Under the pieces are notes generated by a model. The model searched no databases. It saw nothing but the letters and a program-made list of their open reading frames with translations, and was not told where the DNA came from. Shown here one piece after another: positions 41,368 through 48,110 of a stretch of 64,000 bases of DNA. The stretch's first letter is position 1; each line of letters begins with the position of its first letter. This DNA is from Acidobacteria bacterium RIFCSPLOWO2_12_FULL_66_21. Its GTDB lineage: Bacteria; Acidobacteriota; Vicinamibacteria; Vicinamibacterales; 2-12-FULL-66-21. The translations under genes and the position numbers were made by a program. The stretch lies in contig MELC01000030.1 in assembly GCA_001767455.1 (NCBI GenBank), forward strand, positions 160,491 to 224,490, in the 5' to 3' direction.

Positions 41368-41778
41368 CTACCGTGAGTAGACGGAGGCCCTCGAGACCAT
41401 CGCGCCTATGGCGTCCTCGCGGGTGCGGTGGATCGCGCCTTCGGCGTACGCCGCCGGGGCGTGCACGGTGTAGAGCTTCAGATCCTCCCCGCCGGTGTTC
41501 CTGATGTTGTGGCGCGTGCCCGCGCGCACGAACACGACATCGTGCTTGCCAATCGGCCGCACGCGGCCCGCGACGATGGCGTCGCCCTCTCCATCGACAA
41601 TCACGAGAATCTGATCGCTCGTCTCGTGGACCTCGTCGCCGATTTCCCCGCCTGGAGGAACGGACATCAACACGAGCTGACTGAAACGGCCTGTGCACAC
41701 CACGTGGCGGAACCAGGTGTTGCGCTTGGCGCTTTTTCGAATGTCGTCCACGTAGACGGGATCGGGCGCTGCGGACAT
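41368..41778 (-). CDS. Small cupin-domain protein
   Basis: A 136-residue cupin. Segment PGGEIGDEVHETSDQILVIVDGEG carries the first cupin motif with Glu/His ligands, and VRAGTRHNIRN the second His. It fits single-domain cupins annotated near sugar or redox genes; the substrate is unknown. ATG 41778 follows GGAGG at a spacing of about six. A sigma-54 promoter lies 90 bases upstream. Confidence 0.8.
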   Translation of the reverse strand: MSAAPDPVYVDDIRKSAKRNTWFRHVVCTGRFSQLVLMSVPPGGEIGDEVHETSDQILVIVDGEGDAIVAGRVRPIGKHDVVFVRAGTRHNIRNTGGEDLKLYTVHAPAAYAEGAIHRTREDAIGAMVSRASVYSR

Positions 41779-41867
41779 GAATTGCCTCCGGTAGCCTGCC
41801 TCGCCGAAGCTGCACCCCGCGGTGCCCGTGGTGCGGCGGCGGCGGGCCTTCGGACGACATCGTGGGT

Positions 41868-41883
41868 CGCAATGCGCGTGCCC
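41868..41883 (-). promoter_or_regulatory. Sigma-54 promoter of the cupin gene
   Basis: GGGCACGCGCATTGCG on the - strand keeps GG-N10-GC with perfect -12. Start near 41857, leader about 80 bases. CGGAAATCCGC lies just upstream at 41894-41904. Confidence 0.6.
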
Positions 41884-41910
41884 GGGTGTTGCGCGGAAAT
41901 CCGCCAGTGA

Positions 41911-41993
41911 AAGAAGGGGGACAGGCACGCTTATCCGCAAAAAAGGGGGACAGGCACACTTCCGGGCGGATAAGTGTGCCTGTCCCCCTTTTT
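41911..41993. repeat. REP-like palindrome with GGGGGACAGGCAC core
   Basis: A 22-base-pair perfect inverted repeat (41940-41961 with 41972-41993, loop about 10) reads A5 then G5 and ACAGGCACACTT. A single extra copy of the core (41911-41938) precedes it. The AT-rich ends and G5ACAGGCAC core are typical of REP elements moved by REP-associated transposases; no such gene is in the window. Confidence 0.75.
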
Positions 41994-42030
41994 CAGCGAC
42001 AGTGACGAAGCGCCGTCAACGTCCACGGAG

Positions 42031-42042
42031 TACCGGCGTTCC
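42031..42042 (+). promoter_or_regulatory. Degenerate upstream element TACCGGCGTTCC
   Basis: A weak match to the TGCCGGNAATCC element, 58 bases before the sigma-54 promoter at 42100. Listed for position more than for sequence. Confidence 0.25.
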
Positions 42043-42099
42043 GCCGCCCACGGGCGCCCGCAAAGCCATGGAAACACGCGGGGATCCCACCCCGAGCGG

Positions 42100-42115
42100 T
42101 GGCACTGCACTTGCC
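42100..42115 (+). promoter_or_regulatory. Sigma-54 promoter with no intact downstream gene
   Basis: TGGCACTGCACTTGCC is an exact TGGCAC-N5-TTGC match. Expected start 42126. The only frame behind it is the short one at 42163 that runs into GC-rich repeats. Confidence 0.68.
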
Positions 42116-42162
42116 CCCGAACGGTCCATCGTAGACGCCCGACGCGACAGAGACCGACGCTC

Positions 42163-42507
42163 ATGGTGAGCGTTGACGCGTGGGTGGAAAGCGAGGCTGA
42201 AGCCGGGCGGCACGGGCCGCGCCCGGCGGACCAGAGTGATTCCAACTACCGTGACGCCGTAGGGGAGACCGTTGGGATCGGCTGGCCTCAGGGCCGGCCG
42301 GTCCCACGCTCATCATTACCCGGGGCTCTGCCCCGGACCCCGGCTCGGTCGCTCGCGGGGACCCCTACGCCCCGCGCCGCTCCCTCGCAGGCGCGCCGTG
42401 CGCGCCTAGCGTCAGGCACCGGGCTCTGCCCCGGACCCCGGCTCGGTCGCTCGCGGGGACCCCTACGCCCCGCGCCGCTCCCTCGCAGGCGCGCCGTGCG
42501 CGCCTAG
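42163..42507 (+). pseudogene. Possible gene start overrun by GC-rich repeats
   Basis: From ATG 42163 about 52 codons (MVSVDAWVESEAEAGRHG...) have a mixed, coding-like composition. From about 42320 the frame reads into the 98-base tandem repeats and becomes Arg/Pro-rich. It lies 37 bases after a strong sigma-54 start. I read it as a truncated gene or a leader now without a product. A weak ribosome binding site (AGAGA) and no family match keep confidence low. Confidence 0.25.
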
Positions 42508-42600
42508 CGTCAGGCACCGGGCTCTGCCCCGAACCCCGGCTCGGTCGCTCGCGGGGACCGCACGATCCCCCCCGCTCGCGTGGCTCACTCGCTGCGTTCG
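42323..42600. repeat. 98-base GC-rich tandem repeat, about 2.4 copies, plus related tail
   Basis: Units start at 42323, 42421 and 42519 with GGGCTCTGCCCCG; the first two appear identical over 98 bases and the third diverges after GCGGGGACC. The tail (CGTGGCTCACTCGCTGCG) matches the reverse of words at 10285-10320. The region 41779-42611 holds only promoters, the REP-like palindrome, the short frame at 42163 and these repeats. Confidence 0.85.
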
Positions 42601-42611
42601 TTCGCTGGTTC

Positions 42612-43643
<1,032 letters not shown>

Positions 43644-43677
43644 TTGTGTTGGGCCTTCGCTCGAAAACGAGCACCAC

Positions 43678-43697
43678 GCCCGGCCTCGAGGCCGGGC
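43678..43697. repeat. Perfect 20-base palindrome between NifU-like and activator genes
   Basis: GCCCGGCCTCGAGGCCGGGC can form a hairpin in the intercistronic gap and could lower activator expression relative to the NifU-like gene, or be a REP-type element related to 45524-45594. Confidence 0.6.
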
Positions 43698-43709
43698 CAA
43701 CCATCCGGG

Positions 43710-43934
43710 TCAGACGACCTGGAGCTCCTCGAATTCCTTGATCTCTTCGCGGAGGGCCATCTCGACCCCCATGTAGAGCGTCATGTGGGCGCTTGGACAT
43801 CCGGAACACATGCCGGTCAGCCGCACGCGCGCGCTGTTGCCGTGCACCTCAATCAACTCGATGTCCCCGCCGTCGGCCTGCATCAGCGGCCGGATACGGT
43901 CGAGGACTGACTCCACGCGCTCTCGGGACAACAT
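43710..43934 (-). CDS. NifU C-terminal-domain protein (Fe-S scaffold)
   Basis: A 74-residue protein equal to the NifU/NfuA C-terminal domain: VLDRIRPLMQADGGDIELIEV, then the CSGCPSA cysteine pair that holds a [4Fe-4S] cluster for transfer to targets. ATG 43934 follows AGGAG. The gene has the best sigma-54 promoter in the window and precedes an activator gene. This fits an Fe-S assembly role within the iron/redox set. Confidence 0.9.
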   Translation of the reverse strand: MLSRERVESVLDRIRPLMQADGGDIELIEVHGNSARVRLTGMCSGCPSAHMTLYMGVEMALREEIKEFEELQVV

Positions 43935-43985
43935 AGAAGACTCCTGAAGGATGGCCCTGATTGTATGATGACGGAATATCGGCAG

Positions 43986-44001
43986 AGCAACAGGCGTGCC
44001 A
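43986..44001 (-). promoter_or_regulatory. Sigma-54 promoter of the NifU-like gene
   Basis: TGGCACGCCTGTTGCT on the - strand is a full consensus match including the T after TTGC. Start near 43975, leader about 41 bases. Confidence 0.9.
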
Positions 44002-44043
44002 CGAAAACACGCCAATTCAGGCCTGAATTACGCTGTTTTCGTG
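44000..44043. promoter_or_regulatory. 44-base dyad between divergent sigma-54 promoters
   Basis: The dyad consists of CACGAAAACA (44000-44009), a 4-base spacer, the palindrome AATTCAGGCCTGAATT (44014-44029), a 4-base spacer and TGTTTTCGTG (44034-44043). Its two ends abut the -24 boxes of two divergent sigma-54 promoters. Confidence 0.7.
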
Positions 44044-44045
44044 AG

Positions 44046-44061
44046 CGGCACGGTCGTTGCT
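44046..44061 (+). promoter_or_regulatory. Sigma-54 promoter reading toward the 3' end of the NtrC-like gene
   Basis: CGGCACGGTCGTTGCT matches except for the first T. Start near 44072 would give RNA antisense to the NtrC-like gene that ends at 44101. No + strand gene follows. Confidence 0.6.
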
Positions 44062-44100
44062 GAGGGGGGGCGGGGGAATTTCCCGCTGACGGCTGCGGGA

Positions 44101-45474
44101 TTATTCCCGCTCGCCTGGCTTTTCCAACCCGAATTTTTCGACCCGGTACCGGATCTGGTCGCGGTTCAGCCCGAGGAGCGCGGCGGCCTTGGTGTGGTTC
44201 CAGCCGGTCCGGGTCAGCGCCTGGATGACCAGGTTGCGCTCCATCGTCTCGAGATTCAGCCCCTGGTCGGGGAGCTCCACGGGCCCGCCCGCACCCGCCT
44301 GGCGCGACAGGTTAATAGGGAAGTGATCCGGTGTGAGCCACTCTCCATCGACGAGCAGCATGGCCCGCTCGACGGCGTTTCGCAGCTCGCGGATGTTCCC
44401 GGGCCACCGGTACGTGCGCAGCAAGGTCATCGCGTCATCCGTCGCGCCGCGGACCTGCTTCCGGAATTCCCGGTTGAAGATGTCCAGGTAGAAACTCACG
44501 AGCAGCGGAATGTCCGACGGATGCTCGCGCAAGGGCGGCAGCCGGATCTGCAGGACGTTCAGCCGGTAATACAGGTCCTCGCGAAACTTCCCCTGCCGCA
44601 CCGCTTCCTCGAGATCGCGGTTCGTCGCGGCAATCACGCGCACGTCGACGCGCAGATCCGACGTGCCGCCGATCCGCTTGAACATCTTCTCCTCGAGAAA
44701 GCGCAGCAGCTTGGCCTGCAGCGCCGGCACCATCTCGCCGATCTCGTCGAGGAACACCGTGCCGCCGTCCGCCGATTCGAGCAGCCCCATCTTCTGCGTC
44801 CGCGCGTCGGTGAACGCGCCGCGCTCGTGCCCGAACAGCTCGCTCTCGAGCAGCGTGTCCGGCAGCGCCGAGCACGTGATGTTCATGAACGGTTTCGGCG
44901 CGCGATCGCTGTTGTAGTGGATGACCTTCGCCGCGAGATCCTTCCCCGTGCCGCTTTCGCCCACGAGGAGCACCGTGGAGGCCGGGCTGGACGCCACGCG
45001 CTCCAGCATCGTCTTCAGCGCGATCATCGGCGGCGACTCGCCGACGATCCGCGACAACGCATACGGCTCGGACCTCGACGCCCGCAGCGCCCGCACCTCG
45101 CGCCGCAGCGCCGTCGTCTCGAGCGCCTTCTGCACCACGAGCGCGAGCTCGTCGAGGTTGAACGGTTTGTTGGCGTAGTGATACGCCCCCTGCTTCATGG
45201 CTTCCACCGCGGTCTCCACGGTGGATACGGCCGTCAGCAGGATTACCGGAATGTCCGGCTCGCTGGCCTTGAAGAGTTTCAGCACCCGCAGGCCGTCGGA
45301 GTCGGGCAGCCGGAAGTCGAGCAGCACCAGGTCGATTTCGGGGCCGAAGCCCGCGATCGCTTCCTTGGCGGTCCCGGCCTCGACGACCGTATAGCCTTCT
45401 TGCGTCAGCCGCTCGTTGAGCGACCAGCGGATCAGCCGCTCGTCGTCGACGACAAGGATCCTCGCGCCAGCCAT
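44101..45474 (-). CDS. NtrC-family response regulator with GAFTDA loop
   Basis: A 457-residue regulator: receiver domain with Asp53 and Lys103, AAA+ domain with Walker A GESGTGKD (172-179), and a Fis-type HTH (NHTKAAALLGLNRDQIRYRV). The sigma-54 contact loop reads GAFTDA (219-224) where GAFTGA is canonical; this variant is known in some family members and may change sigma-54 use. Its likely partner is the histidine kinase at 46109. A TATAAT box at 45484-45489 suggests sigma-70 expression, with almost no leader. Confidence 0.9.
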   Translation of the reverse strand: MAGARILVVDDERLIRWSLNERLTQEGYTVVEAGTAKEAIAGFGPEIDLVLLDFRLPDSDGLRVLKLFKASEPDIPVILLTAVSTVETAVEAMKQGAYHYANKPFNLDELALVVQKALETTALRREVRALRASRSEPYALSRIVGESPPMIALKTMLERVASSPASTVLLVGESGTGKDLAAKVIHYNSDRAPKPFMNITCSALPDTLLESELFGHERGAFTDARTQKMGLLESADGGTVFLDEIGEMVPALQAKLLRFLEEKMFKRIGGTSDLRVDVRVIAATNRDLEEAVRQGKFREDLYYRLNVLQIRLPPLREHPSDIPLLVSFYLDIFNREFRKQVRGATDDAMTLLRTYRWPGNIRELRNAVERAMLLVDGEWLTPDHFPINLSRQAGAGGPVELPDQGLNLETMERNLVIQALTRTGWNHTKAAALLGLNRDQIRYRVEKFGLEKPGERE

Positions 45475-45483
45475 CAGGCCCCG

Positions 45484-45489
45484 ATTATA
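45484..45489 (-). promoter_or_regulatory. TATAAT -10 box of the NtrC-like gene
   Basis: A perfect -10 hexamer ten bases ahead of the ATG; no convincing -35 box. Confidence 0.4.
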
Positions 45490-45523
45490 GCTGTCGGCGC
45501 TGGTGCACGCCGGACCTGGTGTC

Positions 45524-45594
45524 CGCCCGACCTGAAGGTCGGGCCTGCGCGGCGGCGCGGTGTCATACCGCAGGCCCGACCTTCAGGTCGGGCG
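45524..45594. repeat. Perfect 26-base inverted repeat of CCCGACCTTCAGGTCGGGC
   Basis: Arms at 45524-45549 and 45569-45594 are exact reverse complements over 26 bases, and each arm contains its own inner palindrome (CCCGACCT-GA-AGGTCGGG). It lies between the NtrC-like gene and the receiver protein gene. It looks like a BIME/REP-type element. Confidence 0.8.
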
Positions 45595-45604
45595 TCAACA
45601 AGGG

Positions 45605-45973
45605 TTACGCGGCGGCGAGGGCGTCGTGGACGAGACCGACGACGCGGGTGATGTCGAAGGGCTTTCCGAGGACGCCGAACGCGCCGGCACGCACGGCTTC
45701 TTCCAGCACATCCGGCGTGCCGTGCGCGGTCATCAGGATGACCCGGCACTCGGGGGCAATCTGGCGAATGCGCCTGAGCAGCCCGAGGTCGCTTGAATCG
45801 GGCAGCTTGAGATCGAGCACGACGACGGAGACCGGCGCGCCTCCCGACTGCAACCGGTCGAGCGCCTCGCGCGCGCTCGCCGCCTCCAGAACCTGGTAGC
45901 CGGCCCCTTCGAGCCCTTCGGCGACAAACCAGCGGATCAGGTTCTCGTCGTCAACGATAAGTACGGCGGCCAT
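45605..45973 (-). CDS. Single-domain response regulator (receiver only)
   Basis: A 122-residue CheY-like protein with VDDE at residues 7-10, phospho-acceptor Asp54 (VVLDLKLPDS) and LGKPF with the conserved Lys near 105. It has no output domain. Divergent from the kinase at 46109, upstream of the NtrC-like gene, so the three probably form one phosphorelay. ATG 45973 is chosen; MEYSA from 45988 is an alternative. Confidence 0.8.
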   Translation of the reverse strand: MAAVLIVDDENLIRWFVAEGLEGAGYQVLEAASAREALDRLQSGGAPVSVVVLDLKLPDSSDLGLLRRIRQIAPECRVILMTAHGTPDVLEEAVRAGAFGVLGKPFDITRVVGLVHDALAAA

Positions 45974-46108
45974 TGCGGAATATTCCATGGAACACGGGGA
46001 AATTCCCGCGCGGCGGAATACCGGTAAACTCGCGGAACATTGCGGTTTTTCCGTCCGGCGCGATAGCATCGAGTCTTCACGGACCTGAGTATCAAACCTC
46101 GATCCACC

Positions 46109-47503
46109 ATGCCGATGACGACCGCGCCGACCGCCCGCTGGAACGACCGGCGGCTGCTGCTCACCGCCGTGCTGGGGTCGGTCGCGGTTTTCGCGTTCGA
46201 CGTCCAGCTTCCGCTGGGCATCGCCGTGACGGCGCTCTACGGCCTCGTCGTCCTGCTCGGGCTGTTCGTCCGGTGGCCGAAGTACCCGCTGTGGGCCTCG
46301 ATCGCCGTAACGCTGCTGACGGTCGCCGGCGCGCTGATTTCTCCGGAAGGGGGCGACACGAGGCTCGGCTTCGAGAACCGCGCGTTGACGCTGGTGGGCG
46401 TGTGGGTGACCGCCTGGCTCGTCGCGGGGTACGCGCGCGTCGGACGCGCGCTCGATCGGTCGGTCAAGGATCTCGCCGACACCAATTTCGCGCTCGACCA
46501 GGCGGCGATTGTCGCCGTCACCGACGTCAAAGGACGGATCAACTATGTCAACGACAAGTTCGTCGAGATCTCGAAGTACTCGCGCGGGGAACTCCTCGGC
46601 CGCGATCACCGGCTGATCAACTCCGGCTATCACTCGAAGGAATTCATCCGGAACCTGTGGCAGACGATCGGCGGCGGCCGGATCTGGCGCGGCGAGATCC
46701 GCAACCGCGCGAAGGACGGCACCTATTACTGGGTGGACACCACCATCGTCCCGTTCCTCGACGAGCGCGGGCAGCCGTACCAATACATGGCGATCCGCTA
46801 CGACATCACCGAGCGCAAGCTCTCGGAGGAGCGGCTGCGCGAGCAGGCGGCGCTCGCGCGCCTCGGCGAGATGGCCGCGGTCGTCGCGCACGAGGTCAAG
46901 AACCCGCTCGCCGGGATCCGCGGCGCGCTGCAGGTGATCGGAGGGCGGCTGCCCGCCGCGTCACGCGACCGCGCGATCGTCGGCGACATCGTGGCCCGGC
47001 TCGATTCGCTGAACGAGATCGTGCACGACCTGCTCGTGTTCGCGCGGCCGCGCGAGCCGAAGCTCGCGCCGCTTCCGCTGGCGACGCTCCTCGAGGACAC
47101 GGCCGCGCTGCTGAAGAAAGATCCGGAGCACGCGGGCGTCAGTGTCACGATAGAGGGGGACCGCCCCGTGATCCAGGCGGACGCGGAGCAATTGCAGACC
47201 GTGTTCCTCAACCTGTTCCTGAACGCGGCGCAAGCCTCGGGGACGTCGAGCGACGTGCGCGTGGCGATCGCGAAGGAGGACGGCGTCTGCCGCGTGGCCA
47301 TCACGGACCGTGGACCCGGCATTCCCGCCGACATGCGCGATCGGATCTTCGAGCCGTTCTTCACGACCAAGCACCGCGGCACCGGCCTCGGCCTCCCCAC
47401 CGCCAGGCGCGTCATCGAGCGCCACCACGGGACGATCGAGTTTGCTTGTCCGCCGGGAGGAGGCACGACGGTGACGGTCACGTTGCCTGTGAATGCGAAG
47501 TAG
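46109..47503 (+). CDS. Membrane histidine kinase with PAS domain, NtrB-like
   Basis: A 464-residue kinase with three or four N-terminal helices (about 15-110), a PAS domain (about 125-240, FALDQAAIVAVTDVKGRINYVND... YDITERK), a His-box AHEVKNPLAGIRG (about residue 258) and an HATPase domain with N box, DRGPGIP and GTGLGLPTAR. It should phosphorylate the receivers encoded divergently at 45605 and 44101. The PAS lacks an obvious cofactor-binding Cys or His, so the signal is unknown. Confidence 0.9.
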   Translation: MPMTTAPTARWNDRRLLLTAVLGSVAVFAFDVQLPLGIAVTALYGLVVLLGLFVRWPKYPLWASIAVTLLTVAGALISPEGGDTRLGFENRALTLVGVWVTAWLVAGYARVGRALDRSVKDLADTNFALDQAAIVAVTDVKGRINYVNDKFVEISKYSRGELLGRDHRLINSGYHSKEFIRNLWQTIGGGRIWRGEIRNRAKDGTYYWVDTTIVPFLDERGQPYQYMAIRYDITERKLSEERLREQAALARLGEMAAVVAHEVKNPLAGIRGALQVIGGRLPAASRDRAIVGDIVARLDSLNEIVHDLLVFARPREPKLAPLPLATLLEDTAALLKKDPEHAGVSVTIEGDRPVIQADAEQLQTVFLNLFLNAAQASGTSSDVRVAIAKEDGVCRVAITDRGPGIPADMRDRIFEPFFTTKHRGTGLGLPTARRVIERHHGTIEFACPPGGGTTVTVTLPVNAK

Positions 47504-47541
47504 AACAGTACGGTGGAAGTCGTTTTGCCGCCGGTTTCCGC

Positions 47542-47557
47542 GGGCACCCCGTTTGCA
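47542..47557 (+). promoter_or_regulatory. Sigma-54 promoter of a universal stress protein gene
   Basis: GGGCACCCCGTTTGCA keeps GG-N10-GC with perfect -12. Start near 47568, leader about 18 bases with GGGAGG. CGCCGGTTTCC lies just upstream at 47530. Confidence 0.72.
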
Positions 47558-47585
47558 CTTTGTTCAGGCATACCGGGAGGCAGCC

Positions 47586-48050
47586 ATGATCGTTCTGAAG
47601 AAGATTCTGGTCCCGACCGATTTCAGCGACTGTTCGGCGGCGGCGGTCGCCTACGGCCGCGGCATGGCGTCCGTGTTTGGCGCGGAACTGCACCTGCTGC
47701 ATGTCGTACAGGACCCCTACACGCAGCCCTGGGCGGCAGAGGCCTTTCCCGCTCCGCTCGGCGATCTGCTCGAGCAGTGGGAACAGCAGGCGGAGGCAAG
47801 GCTGAGGTCGCTGATTCCTGACGCGGAGGGTGGCAGCGCCGTCATCGCGACCCTGATCGGGTCTCCCTTTTACGAGATCATTCGCTACGCCGGCGAGCAG
47901 AAGATCGATCTGATCGTGATCGGCACGCACGGTCGGGGACCGCTCGGGCACATGCTGCTCGGCAGCGTCGCCGAAAAGGTGGTCCGGAAGGCGCCGTGCC
48001 CCGTGCTGACCGTGCGGCAATCGGATCCGGCCGCTACCGCGACTGCCTAG
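47586..48050 (+). CDS. Universal stress protein, single UspA domain
   Basis: A 154-residue UspA protein: LKKILVPTDFSDCS at the start and the ATP-binding GTHGRGPLGHMLLGSVAEKVVRKAPCPVLTV block at the end. ATG 47586 is well placed after GGGAGG. Sigma-54 control suggests it responds to the same signal as the redox genes. It follows the kinase gene but has its own promoter. Confidence 0.9.
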   Translation: MIVLKKILVPTDFSDCSAAAVAYGRGMASVFGAELHLLHVVQDPYTQPWAAEAFPAPLGDLLEQWEQQAEARLRSLIPDAEGGSAVIATLIGSPFYEIIRYAGEQKIDLIVIGTHGRGPLGHMLLGSVAEKVVRKAPCPVLTVRQSDPAATATA

Positions 48051-48064
48051 ACGGGGGCCGCGCG

Positions 48065-48099
48065 ACAACTCCAGTTTGGAGTTTGGAGTTTGTAGTTGT
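48065..48099. repeat. Short heptad array (GTTTGGA)
   Basis: GTTTGGA/GTTTGTA units with a 7-base period, flanked by ACAACT and AGTTGT, which are complementary. It lies between the convergent stress protein and Pat-like genes. Confidence 0.7.
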
Positions 48100-48110
48100 C
48101 GGCGATAGCG

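Noticed and set aside
42163-42507. A secure sigma-54-dependent protein gene
   Set aside because: Only the first 52 codons look coding and the rest is tandem repeat, so I list it as a possible remnant only.
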